From Gracilaria vermiculophylla (taxonomy: Eukaryota; Rhodophyta; Florideophyceae; Gracilariales; Gracilariaceae), in assembly GCA_019155205.2 (NCBI GenBank), contig JAHNZQ020000010.1, positions 353,811 to 399,164 on the forward strand: DNA of 45,354 nucleotides. Reading direction: 5' to 3'. A model generated the notes under the pieces. That model did not search any database and was not told the origin of the DNA. It was given only the letters and a program-made list of their open reading frames with translations. The position numbers were made by a program, and so were the translations under genes. Below, one piece after another: positions 20,252 to 29,739 of this stretch. Position 1 is the stretch's first letter; every line of letters starts with the position of its first letter.

Positions 20252-23200
20252 CTAATACTCCCATCCTGCCTCAGCGAGAACAAACGCGGCGGCACCTAAG
20301 ATCAGTATCGTTCCAAAGGCAATACCTGCTGCGAGGCCCCCGGATACACCACTTGACACCGCGACATCTGGGGCTCCTCGCCGCGTATCAATGATGGACG
20401 GTCCCGAAATTACCGCCATCCACTGGATTTCGTCGTGCCCAGAACGAATGAGAGCTCTGACCATATTTTGCGACTCCACGTACTCAGTGTAGGCTCCCCG
20501 CATGAGAAACACTGAGAATGGGTTCAAGAATACCGTCACTTTGAATATGACTGATCCGGGGAACAACATTTCTAACTCGTCCGCATCTGTTGTGGGGTCA
20601 GGGCTGGATGCAATTTGTACCCTCAACTTTCTTTCAACCACTACCAACGTCGATCCATTGCCATACACTCCTGGCCCGTCTTCAATTGCTGTTATGTACC
20701 ATAAAAGCCTATTTGACTGTGTATTGATCGCGCTTAGGTTCACAAATCTTTCAACAGTGGACTTATTTAAGTCACACATATTTGTCAAGTTCGGCCCAGC
20801 CACCTGAACGCCAAGACGCACGCGTTGGAAATTATCAGTCCTCGCCAGTAGCGAAGAGTCTGGAATGACCACTGGTCCGTCCGGACAGTATGGTACGGGA
20901 ATTGCAGTTGCTTCGGCCGTCGGTGACCAGAGTATCTCGCTCGGATCTGAAGATAAACTTGGCTGTTCCGTGAAATACATTGTCGTTGAAGGTTGCTTTG
21001 TCGGGTCCATGCCGACAATGATTGTGTCTGGGGAATAAGATGATTCGGGAGATGTCTTTTGAGTTACAATAGCAGGGCCGGGACTTTCGAATTCCTCCGC
21101 GTTCGGTAGAATGGAAGCGTAAGGAGTTTCGGTAAACGGCGGAGTGGATAGCGGCGTCGATGTAATTATTAGAGCCAAAGATGACGGTTGCGGAAGTGCA
21201 GATACGGGAGGGTCCTCAATTTTGGAGCTTGGAGACGTAGTCAGCTCTGGATTCGTCACAGTTATGTTTCCAGGTGTGAAGTCGAGCGAACTGCTGACCT
21301 CACCGCTCTGTGTAACAGTCGATGGCAATTGAGACGGTGATTTGCTGAAACCGTCGGCGGTGCGACTTGGGGCGGGGGGGGCAGTTTGTGTTGGTGTCTG
21401 CATCGGCGACCTGGATGGAGGGGTTGAAAACAATGTAGGCCTGAGACCCGTTGGACGTGATTGCTGCGGCGAGCTAGACGCTGCTGCACTCGGAGTGCTG
21501 GCAAAAGGCTTTGAAGTCACACTCGGAATTCCAGATGGAGAAGCAAGTCCTGAAAATGGAGAGGGGTCAATGTCTACGAGAGGGGAAGATGCCGGCGAGC
21601 TTATCAAGAATGAGTTGTTAGGGCTTGAAGACATCAAACTTGGAGTAACCGATATGAAAATGAGTGGAGGGCTTTCTGTTGAAGCGAGGGTGCCCATCGT
21701 AGATACGGAAGCACTAGGCATAGGTGATCTTGTCGGGGCTGTTGGGAAGAAAGTCGTCTCGACCGGCGCATCCGTCACTGAAACCGCAGTCGCACTCGGT
21801 ATAATGCTAGAGCTAGCACTTGAATCCATGGCCGGTGCGGATGGCGTCGGAAGAGATGAGCTGCTAAAGTTGTTTTCACTTGCCCGGCTCTGGCCAGGGC
21901 TCCCGCTCAAGGTTGGCGTGAAAAGCATCGACGCAGAAGGAGATATAGAGAGTGAGGCATCGAAGAGTGAAGACGTCGAACTTGGAGTGACCGATGTGAA
22001 AATAATTCGAGGGCTTTCTGTTGAAGCAACGGTGCCCATTGTAGATATGGAAGCACTAGGCATAAGTGATCTTGTTGGGGCTGTGGAAAATAAAGTCGTC
22101 TCGATTGGCGCATCCGTTTCTGAAACCGCAGTAACACTCGGCAGAATGCTGGAGCTAGCACTTGAATCCATTGCCGGTGCGGATGACGTCGGAAGAGATG
22201 GGCTGCTAGAGTTGTTTTCACTTGCCCGGCTCTGACCAGGGCTCTCGCTCAAAGTTGGCGTGAACAGCATCGACGCAGAAGGAGATATAGAGGGTGAGGC
22301 ATCAAAGAGCGGCGTTGGCGCGGTAGAGCCAGACGGCGTGCTCCGCGGCAACACAGTCGACGGAGTCTCAGATGCTACGGGCATTATGCTAATGACCATG
22401 CTTGTCGCAGTTGGAGAAGCTTCAACAGCTGATGACGAGCTTGCCCGTGTTTCATCATTAGGTGCCTCCGTTTCTGGAAACGATGTAATACCAGAAGCGC
22501 TAGGGGATGGACCCAGTGACGGAATAGGAGTAAATTCTGATGATACAGATGGAGAAACAATAACCGAAACAGACAAGTTGCCTCGTGCACTGGTGTTCAA
22601 TGATGTTGAAGGTGAAGCTGATGTGGATGGAAGCATGCTTACCGAGACTGCTGCATCCGATCTTGCCGGCATCGATGTTGATGTACTGGGTGAAGAGCTT
22701 GCTGTAGGAACGAACGGGGGCCGCGAGACATCTGGCACAGCCGAAGACTGCATGGAAAACGATGCTGATAGAGGCGCTTGGGAAAGGACACCAAGCTCGA
22801 ATGTTAAAAGGGGCGCAGAAGGATCCACGCTCACCCCGCTTTCAGCTGGGGCGAAAGACAATGATATCAAAGACGACGCAGTGGCAGAATATGAGGACTC
22901 GACGGGCTCCAAGAGGTCCACAAGCGAGCTTATTGCTGGTGATGACAATGGAGACGAAGTTGACTCCAAAGCCAGCTCCGACGGTATAATGGAAAGGCGT
23001 GGCACATTGTTCGTTGCCATCGGAGTCGGGAGCTGACTCGCCCCGGGGGTGGGGGTCAGATCTGTGCTGTGTACGGGTGGTTCTAATGAACTGACCAGGA
23101 TAAGCTCGGTGGGCTGCAGTGAAAAGCCTTTGCGAGATTCCGTCGCAAAGATCTCATATACGACCGGTGTGTGGGTGGGCAGTTGAAACAGCGAGAAATA

Positions 23201-26200
23201 TGGAGTGTTCGGGATATAGAGTGGTGTTTCGAACGAGTCGGGCGGCGTCAAAGGTATCGGACGTAGAGAGTTAGTGCGACTTGTTTCTGTTTCTGGGGAA
23301 ACCTCGCTTGGTATGAGCAACTCTGCTGTCCGTGCCGGGGAGAGCGAGGCTGAGTCATCTGCCTCAGTGAAACTAGCTCCCTTTGTACTTGAAAGAGCCA
23401 CAAATGTTTCCAGTGGAGCAAGCGTTTGACTGGCTTCGGGCGAGAGAAGGCTGATATCAACATTTCTCGAGGCTGTTTCCTTTGGTTCCAACGACCCAAC
23501 TTCATTTGACTGCATCGCAAGGGGGAGTGAATACGCTTCTGAGCTTGTGATGACCAGCGGCGAGGGCACATGGTCGTTAGATGCAAAAGGCGATGCAGAA
23601 AACGAACTTGAAGCATCTGTATCAAACTGCAGGCCTTCTTCTGACTCCTCTGCACTCGAGATTAACGGTCCTGGAGTGGGTGCGTCACTTGGTACTAGCA
23701 AGAACGCGCTAGGAGTGATCCTAATCGACGGCTCCCCCGAAGATATAGCATCGATATTGGAGAATGGAGTTTCCTGCTCTGTCGTTAGGGCAGTAGCGCC
23801 TGCAGGAACAGTACTAGAGGTCTGAATGACTTCCGGCGCAGCTATTGAAATCATTGTTGCTGCGACTTGCAAAGAAAAGATAGAATCCGACGGGTCCGCC
23901 AACAAGCTGGGTTCTGGGTTCAAGCTCATCACGGCCAATTCGGTGTGCAGTGGCGTTGGTGCTGCGCTGGCTTCTGGTTGAGGAAAAGCAGTGGACGTTG
24001 GGTCTGTGGTTTCTGGAAGCGCTGTCGTATTGAAAACATCCCGACCAGGGAATGTAATTAGGTCGAACGATTGACTCAACTCAGTTGCCTGTAGGATGGA
24101 TATTCGGCTTGGTTCTGCAGGAGTAAACACGGCAGGTGTTATAGTTTCCACGGCAGAAATCGAACCCAAAGTATCCATGCTCGGTAAAGGAACTACATCC
24201 TCTGACTGAAGCGGGATTGACTGCGGAGTCAAGCCGTGTGTGAACTCTGGCAGCGATGAGGTGTCTCTGTAAATCTGGCTCTGTTCTGGTAATAACAGAG
24301 GCGAAGGCACAGGGGTGAATATTTTGCTCGCTTCCGGTAAGATCTCGTAGGAGGCCTCAGGGGTAGCGGCAACGGCGACGGCTGGGGTGACGGCTGGGGT
24401 CGTAGGGGATACAACCAGATTTGAAGGCAAAGGCGTGAAAGCCTCGCTCACCTCTGGTAATAGCACGTCGAAAGCCTCAGGGGTGACGGCCGTAGACCCC
24501 ACAGGCATCGTCTGCAGAGAAGGCGCAGAATCGAATGCCAGGCTCGCTTCTGGTGTCGCAACCGGGGAATGCTGAAGGGTAAGGGCCGGGTTCAACTCAG
24601 GCGAACTTGGCGGTGAAGGAGTGAAAATAAGCTTCTCGTTGAGCACAACCCGTTGCGAAGGCTCCAGGGTAAAGAATGGGTTCTCCTCGGGCACAAGCAG
24701 CTGCGATGGGGGGGGCGTGAAAGTCTGGCTCGTCTCTGGAACAACCACTTGAGAAAGCAAAGCGCCAAGGCTCTGGCTCATTTCGGATGCAATCAGCTGC
24801 GAAGGCTGCACACTGAGTGCTTGGTCCAGTTCTAGCGATGGCGTGTCCGATGCAGTTAGCGGCACAGTCCCGGACGATGGTGAAGTCAACAACATCGATG
24901 ATGGATGTGGCGTTTCAATCTGGATGGGTTCAAGCGGACTGGTATCGAGGAGAGTTGATGCTGTGTGTAGCACTGGAGAAACCGTCACACTAATATCCAT
25001 CTCGTCGAAATGCGTTTCCATGGGAAATGCCAGCTCTGAAGGTTGTGACGTGACAAACTGGGTGGCCCGTGGCAAGATATTCTCAGTGGAAACGGGAAAT
25101 GCGGTTTCCACAGGAAAACTTGAGCCTGCGACCTCCATGCCAGACGGAGTTATTGGAAAATCCGAAGGAGCTATTGAGGATTGAACCAATGTCAGGATAG
25201 GGCTGACATCAAGTGAGACGGAATAGGAAGGTGACGGTTTCATGATTTCTGTCAGAGACGGAAATTGTTCGAACTCTGAAGGGGATACGTTTGATGGGAT
25301 CAATGTCAAAGTTTCTGATGGCAGGAATGACGTGGTGCCATTCACGTCAAAAGAGGGTGTTCTTTTCGAGTTCTCTGGAGCCAACCCACCGAAGCCTGGC
25401 GTCGACGCTTCCTCGTCAAGCGTTGGCGTTTCGGAAAGGCTAGGGTAAAGACCCAAAGACAAAGATGTTGACAAATGGGTACTCGGAATCACTTCTGGAC
25501 TGCTTGCTATCATATCCAGAGGTGTAACTAGTGCACTCGCCATTGGTGAAGCGAAGAATATACCGGAAGACAATTCCTCAGGAGAAGGGGAAACTGGCTG
25601 TGATGCATATACGGTTGCGACCAGGGCGTGAGAAGAGTGAGGCTGTGTCAGTGAAGGAGTGATGGATACGAGTTCCGAGATTGTTTCTGATGAACGTGGG
25701 GAAGGAGCAACGTTTATGCTCGGCGAACCAAATATGGTCCCAATGACGCTGGTGAGCGTGTTTGCGGGCGTGAAGAAAGGGTCCAATTCCGAAGGATCCG
25801 AGAAGAATGGTACTATGGCTGTTCCGATCGGCGATAGATTCTCAAACAATCGAGACAGAGACGGAGATGGAGACGGAGTGGCAGACATGAACACCACAAG
25901 TGTTACAGATGTTCGCGGAGTGGGCGCACCACTCGCGCTTGGTGTGGCGGAAGTAATGCCTACCACATTGGAGGGCGAGTTCGTGAGCGATGACTCAGGG
26001 ATGGAGTTGCTCTGTGACGCCCCCTGAAACGGTGTTCCTGAAGACGAAATCTGTTCCGTTGGAACTCCAGACACCTCTGGATCCGAGAAGATCGGTTCCA
26101 CAGTTGCTCCAATCGAGCGCAGATTCTCAAACAATCGAGACAGAGACGGAGACGGAGACGGAGACGGAGTGGCAGACATGAACACCTCAAGTGTTACAGA

Positions 26201-28699
26201 TGTCCGCGGAGTGGGTGCAACACTCACGCTTGCTGTTTGGGAGACAATGCTTATCAAATTGGAGGGGGAGTTCATGGGTGATGATACAGGAACGGGGTTG
26301 CTCTGTGACACCGAAGGTGTCGCTGAAGATAAAATCTGTTCAGTTGGAACTCCAGACGTATCAGCATCAGGAGACATAATATCCGTTGGTGATTCCGATA
26401 ATCTTTCCCCTTCTACAGAAGGTTCCATCACATTATCCTTGTTTGGCGAGGGCGTAAGAGTCGGCGAGAATGAAGCAGTCGTAGATGATACCAAAACAAG
26501 AGATGTGGCAGATGCGCGAGGGCTTGCCGACGGTACTGCATTCGATGATGATAAGATCTTTCCCGGAGAATCCGACGGGCTCATTGAAAGCTCCGTGCTC
26601 GAGCTGGGGGTGGTAGAGATGATTCCAAGGATGAATGTCATGCGCACCGATGGACTGCTAGAAGTGGTCGCTCCTGGAGAGGGAGGAGCCCTGTCGAACG
26701 AATCCGATGGGCTCAGTGGCGATGCGACCGGCATCAAAACGCTCGGTGCATCTGATGCCGTTGGCAGTATATCTGAAGGCGCAAGCATCTCAATGCTGGA
26801 GGGTAAAGGCGAAGGTGTTGGCGTTGCAGAACTCAAAACAATCACTGTGCCAGAAGCGGTAGGGGCAGCAAGCGGGCTCCCCATAGGCGTAGCCGAACTT
26901 CCAAGTGAACCCAACGGGCTCTGAGGTGTTGGCGTGCTCAGGCTCGGAGTAACAGATACCAACTCCAGCGTACTGGAAAAGATTACTGACGGGCTCGCAG
27001 GAACCCCGTTTGCACTCGGCATAAAAGTTGCTCTTTCCGACGCGACGACTGAAACCGACATCGACACACTGACATTAGGCGAATTGGAGCTTGTTCCTGA
27101 CCCATTGGATGCGCTTACCGCAGGCACAGAGCTCGTTTCCATGCCATCCGAACGGCCTGCCGAAGGACTCGTCGAAGTGCTTATGTTCGGCGAGTCAGAT
27201 GGTGAGGCAATTGTCCCCGACGACCGTGGCGAAGGCCTCACCGGCACTGTCGCGCTGGGCGTCGCCGATCTGAGCCCAAAGGTATTGGACGGGTTCGGCG
27301 AGATAGATTCACCGAGATCCGTTGCAGGAGAGGATGAGATCAGAGTTGGTCCACCTGGTGAGGGTGTCAGTGACGAGCTCACCGAGCCCACATCACAAGC
27401 AAGAGCATTTTCATCGGTACCATCGTTGATGACACCTCCGATCGCTATCCGCCTGGATGCCAGGACTTCAACGACATTGCCCCTATCCTCTGATGCCGTG
27501 CTTGCAAATGACCGACGCAGATCCATGAAGGCGCCATTCTCCGCATCGAGATACCACACGAAGATGTCGGTTAGACCATCATTTGTGATCGTCTCAACCT
27601 CGAAAGTGCCCCCACCCCCGAGATTATCCGTCACGGCGAAGTTGGCAGAAAAGGATCCGATTACAACAACCTCCCCGGTCACCGAGTCTATGGTGACGTC
27701 ATCTCCTGACTGACTGCTTCCTGATCCAGCCAACTGCCTCACCCAGGTAAGCTCTGGCTCTCCAGCTAAGAGGTTATCGTATCGAATGACGTAGGGGTGA
27801 GATTCCGAGTGTACCACGCCCTCCAAATCGCTATTTTCAAGCACAATTTCGCTCGTGGAACCCGTGACAAAGAAAGCCCCATTGTTGTCGGTGGCCAGTC
27901 CACCAATCTGAATATTCCCCACGGTTTCGCCCCATCCAGTCTGTGCCACGACCGTGTCACTCGAAAGACTGAATAAGAACAACAATCCTCTGCCGAGAAT
28001 CTGTCCAACGGCCACTACCGCTTCTTGATCTTCAATGTAAACCATTTTGATGATCGTCGGTCCGCCGATGACAGAAAAAGCCCCGGAGATTTGCACCTCG
28101 ACAACATGGATGCGAAGCAGTTCCAAGGTATCAGGTGAAATTTCCAAGAGCCTGGTGGCGTGGACCGGGCTATTCTGAACATATGGTGGTGAGCCATAAA
28201 CAGCGACTATCAGATTTCCGTCAGGTTTCTGAACGACAGCTCTTGCAACGTCATCCAAACCATTCTCAACATCATACTGTGCCTGTCTGACCAATCTCCC
28301 ATTTGACGGATCATATACAACCACGGCTGCGTCCAAAGTCGGAACCTCCTTCTCAGGTGAAGAAAAATTTCCTTTTGTTGTTCCAACAGCATATATCAGA
28401 CCGTCAGATCCTTTGAGAACATCGTAGAATATTTCTCGGTTCTCATCGTTATCATCATCGCCAGATGCCGACCCCGCTGAACTGGTCCATTCAAACGTAC
28501 AGCCACTTGATGCTCTTTTAGCCACATAGAAGTTTGAGTCGATATTTCCAACGTAGTAACTCTCATCATTGACATCTTTTTCAATAGCAAATACTTCAGT
28601 GTATGACATACAAACTGTACTGCAGGACATCAAAACGAGAAGAAGCAATAGATTATAGCGTTTGATGCTTTTGGGCGACAAGGGAGGCATAAAACCCAT
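20252..28699 (-). CDS. giant mucin-like surface protein: N-terminal repeat domain, ~2000-residue Ser/Pro/Thr stalk, C-terminal membrane anchor
   Basis: An uninterrupted 2815-codon frame. The ATG at 28699 (or 28690) leads into a signal peptide (RYNLLLLLVLMSCSTVC); the frame runs on to 28813 but without an ATG. Residues of about 35-440 resemble a beta-propeller built of SBBP-like repeats (IYAVGTTKGNFSS, GAFFVTGSTSEIV, EVVVIGSFSANFAV). Then about 2000 residues are dominated by Ser, Thr and Pro (many SPS, TPS, SASP words), as expected for a heavily O-glycosylated extended stalk, with internal duplications. A membrane-proximal domain of about 200 residues starts at CPDGPVVIPDSSLL and includes GSVIFKVTVFLN. 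The protein ends with one membrane helix (GGLAAGIAFGTILILGAAAF) and a tiny tail (AEAGWEY): a type I topology. Function is unknown; cell-wall or matrix attachment is inference. No introns. A decayed inverted copy lies at about 4.7-10.2 kb. Confidence 0.85.
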   Translation of the reverse strand: MGFMPPLSPKSIKRYNLLLLLVLMSCSTVCMSYTEVFAIEKDVNDESYYVGNIDSNFYVAKRASSGCTFEWTSSAGSASGDDDNDENREIFYDVLKGSDGLIYAVGTTKGNFSSPEKEVPTLDAAVVVYDPSNGRLVRQAQYDVENGLDDVARAVVQKPDGNLIVAVYGSPPYVQNSPVHATRLLEISPDTLELLRIHVVEVQISGAFSVIGGPTIIKMVYIEDQEAVVAVGQILGRGLLFLFSLSSDTVVAQTGWGETVGNIQIGGLATDNNGAFFVTGSTSEIVLENSDLEGVVHSESHPYVIRYDNLLAGEPELTWVRQLAGSGSSQSGDDVTIDSVTGEVVVIGSFSANFAVTDNLGGGGTFEVETITNDGLTDIFVWYLDAENGAFMDLRRSFASTASEDRGNVVEVLASRRIAIGGVINDGTDENALACDVGSVSSSLTPSPGGPTLISSSPATDLGESISPNPSNTFGLRSATPSATVPVRPSPRSSGTIASPSDSPNISTSTSPSAGRSDGMETSSVPAVSASNGSGTSSNSPNVSVSMSVSVVASERATFMPSANGVPASPSVIFSSTLELVSVTPSLSTPTPQSPLGSLGSSATPMGSPLAAPTASGTVIVLSSATPTPSPLPSSIEMLAPSDILPTASDAPSVLMPVASPLSPSDSFDRAPPSPGATTSSSPSVRMTFILGIISTTPSSSTELSMSPSDSPGKILSSSNAVPSASPRASATSLVLVSSTTASFSPTLTPSPNKDNVMEPSVEGERLSESPTDIMSPDADTSGVPTEQILSSATPSVSQSNPVPVSSPMNSPSNLISIVSQTASVSVAPTPRTSVTLEVFMSATPSPSPSPSLSRLFENLRSIGATVEPIFSDPEVSGVPTEQISSSGTPFQGASQSNSIPESSLTNSPSNVVGITSATPSASGAPTPRTSVTLVVFMSATPSPSPSLSRLFENLSPIGTAIVPFFSDPSELDPFFTPANTLTSVIGTIFGSPSINVAPSPRSSETISELVSITPSLTQPHSSHALVATVYASQPVSPSPEELSSGIFFASPMASALVTPLDMIASSPEVIPSTHLSTSLSLGLYPSLSETPTLDEEASTPGFGGLAPENSKRTPSFDVNGTTSFLPSETLTLIPSNVSPSEFEQFPSLTEIMKPSPSYSVSLDVSPILTLVQSSIAPSDFPITPSGMEVAGSSFPVETAFPVSTENILPRATQFVTSQPSELAFPMETHFDEMDISVTVSPVLHTASTLLDTSPLEPIQIETPHPSSMLLTSPSSGTVPLTASDTPSLELDQALSVQPSQLIASEMSQSLGALLSQVVVPETSQTFTPPPSQLLVPEENPFFTLEPSQRVVLNEKLIFTPSPPSSPELNPALTLQHSPVATPEASLAFDSAPSLQTMPVGSTAVTPEAFDVLLPEVSEAFTPLPSNLVVSPTTPAVTPAVAVAATPEASYEILPEASKIFTPVPSPLLLPEQSQIYRDTSSLPEFTHGLTPQSIPLQSEDVVPLPSMDTLGSISAVETITPAVFTPAEPSRISILQATELSQSFDLITFPGRDVFNTTALPETTDPTSTAFPQPEASAAPTPLHTELAVMSLNPEPSLLADPSDSIFSLQVAATMISIAAPEVIQTSSTVPAGATALTTEQETPFSNIDAISSGEPSIRITPSAFLLVPSDAPTPGPLISSAEESEEGLQFDTDASSSFSASPFASNDHVPSPLVITSSEAYSLPLAMQSNEVGSLEPKETASRNVDISLLSPEASQTLAPLETFVALSSTKGASFTEADDSASLSPARTAELLIPSEVSPETETSRTNSLRPIPLTPPDSFETPLYIPNTPYFSLFQLPTHTPVVYEIFATESRKGFSLQPTELILVSSLEPPVHSTDLTPTPGASQLPTPMATNNVPRLSIIPSELALESTSSPLSSPAISSLVDLLEPVESSYSATASSLISLSFAPAESGVSVDPSAPLLTFELGVLSQAPLSASFSMQSSAVPDVSRPPFVPTASSSPSTSTSMPARSDAAVSVSMLPSTSASPSTSLNTSARGNLSVSVIVSPSVSSEFTPIPSLGPSPSASGITSFPETEAPNDETRASSSSAVEASPTATSMVISIMPVASETPSTVLPRSTPSGSTAPTPLFDASPSISPSASMLFTPTLSESPGQSRASENNSSSPSLPTSSAPAMDSSASSSILPSVTAVSETDAPIETTLFSTAPTRSLMPSASISTMGTVASTESPRIIFTSVTPSSTSSLFDASLSISPSASMLFTPTLSGSPGQSRASENNFSSSSLPTPSAPAMDSSASSSIIPSATAVSVTDAPVETTFFPTAPTRSPMPSASVSTMGTLASTESPPLIFISVTPSLMSSSPNNSFLISSPASSPLVDIDPSPFSGLASPSGIPSVTSKPFASTPSAAASSSPQQSRPTGLRPTLFSTPPSRSPMQTPTQTAPPAPSRTADGFSKSPSQLPSTVTQSGEVSSSLDFTPGNITVTNPELTTSPSSKIEDPPVSALPQPSSLALIITSTPLSTPPFTETPYASILPNAEEFESPGPAIVTQKTSPESSYSPDTIIVGMDPTKQPSTTMYFTEQPSLSSDPSEILWSPTAEATAIPVPYCPDGPVVIPDSSLLARTDNFQRVRLGVQVAGPNLTNMCDLNKSTVERFVNLSAINTQSNRLLWYITAIEDGPGVYGNGSTLVVVERKLRVQIASSPDPTTDADELEMLFPGSVIFKVTVFLNPFSVFLMRGAYTEYVESQNMVRALIRSGHDEIQWMAVISGPSIIDTRRGAPDVAVSSGVSGGLAAGIAFGTILILGAAAFVLAEAGWEY
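21625..22300. repeat. 342-bp in-frame tandem duplication in the stalk of the giant gene
   Basis: Two adjacent copies, offset by 342 bp (114 codons): for example the word CATCGACGCAGAAGGAGATA appears near 21925 and 22267. The protein units share SPSASMLFTPTLS, SPGQSRASENN, APAMDSSASSSI and AVETDAP-like words. The relic copy at 8.5-9.0 kb has only one unit. Confidence 0.85.
25780..26385. repeat. ~290-bp tandem duplication in the stalk of the giant gene
   Basis: Two copies of a unit containing SGVPTEQI, TPRTSVTL, FMSATPSPSP and SLSRLFENL. The word ATTCTCAAACAATCGAGACA starts at 25838 and 26123. One copy has an extra GACGGA unit in a short run that codes for Ser-Pro. Confidence 0.8.
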
Positions 28700-28741
28700 G
28701 GCGAAGAAAGCCCACCGGTATGCGGGTGCTTTCAAGCAATT

Positions 28742-28820
28742 CTCCAAATTCTTTTGGAGTAAAGCGTACTTTACTCCAATACAAGTTTTGACACGAGACA
28801 CAAGTACAAGCACTTGTATT
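28742..28820. repeat. cluster of inverted repeats in the leader of the giant gene
   Basis: GGAGTAAAG and CTTTACTCC face each other across a 4-nt loop (28756-28777). The GGAG end also belongs to a second pair, CTCCAAA (28742-28748) with TTTGGAG (28753-28759), so the two hairpins exclude each other. AATACAAG (28778-28785) pairs with CTTGTATT (28813-28820), and ACAAGT with ACTTGT inside it. The cluster lies 43-121 nt upstream of the ATG at 28699, so it would be in the 5' UTR or core promoter. Confidence 0.6.
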
Positions 28821-29739
28821 GTTCAAGGAGTTGGAGACAGAGGTCATCGCGAGCCGAGAGAGAGTGAACCACAAGCTCTTAAATAGCTGTCAGTCTTCCA
28901 ATATTTTGCTCAGGATCCGCCATCGTGAGCTGTTTCCCAGCGGAATCACGAATCATGTACGTGTCTGTGACGCTTTTTGTTCGGCGTTACTTAAGCCCAT
29001 GCGAGCTCCCTGGAACACAAAACCATGCGTCAATTGCATTCCGTTAGAATTGAAATGCTCCAGTAACACGGTGATCTGCCGACAGCAACTAGGTGTCCGG
29101 GGTACGAGCTATCCCGCAGATGCCGCAGACGTTTAGCAAGCCAACATTCGACCAAGCCCGGTATGAATGTGATCCAGAATACGTTAAAACTGACACAAGA
29201 TAGCGAACACTGGCATATCATGTGTCAGTCATGTACTTCAGCCAATAATAAAAAGAGCTTGAAGGCCTGGTGCGTCACGAACACTAAAATGCCGCGGGTG
29301 TCACGGTCTTCGTCATTTCAAAAGTAGATTGTGTTGATTGTGAGGTACAGCCACGGCTATCAGCCGCTTGCTCGGTGAATGAGCCGCTCATGCCGTGCGG
29401 TTGGAGATGTTGCTTGAGACTGGAAGGTCGATTTGTGCCATCATGTACATCAACGATGTTAGCAGTGACCAGGTGGCTCTCCAAATGCGGGAATGGCTGC
29501 AAATGCTCGGATGGAAGGCTGCAAGCCGCAGGAGGATGCCGTTAAAGGTCATTTGTGCATTTGCAAAAATATTGCCACACAAAAGTTTCGGGAGTCACAA
29601 AGCTTGAGATCATTTTTGCAATCTGCGAAGCCCTCCAGATCCTGTTCAGTGATTGTTATTCAGCAGCAAGTTGTACGCGAGGCGTGTCGAACCTAATCGT
29701 TGCTGTCGTTGTTTCGGGAGAGGCAAAGTGAGAGCCGCC
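28821..29739. other. divergent intergenic region between the giant gene and plastid SRP54
   Basis: About 0.9 kb with promoters for two genes running apart. Only short open frames occur. I see no clear TATA box or RNA gene. Confidence 0.55.

Noticed and set aside
20221..20290. tRNA-like A-box word TGGCCTAGTGG
   Set aside because: No B box (GGTTCGA-type) follows at the right distance and no acceptor stem forms; it overlaps the end of the giant gene.
21342..27713. Long plus-strand open frames (up to about 300 codons) opposite the giant gene
   Set aside because: They are antisense shadows of Ser/Thr/Pro-rich coding sequence, with no domains and no ATG-promoter context.
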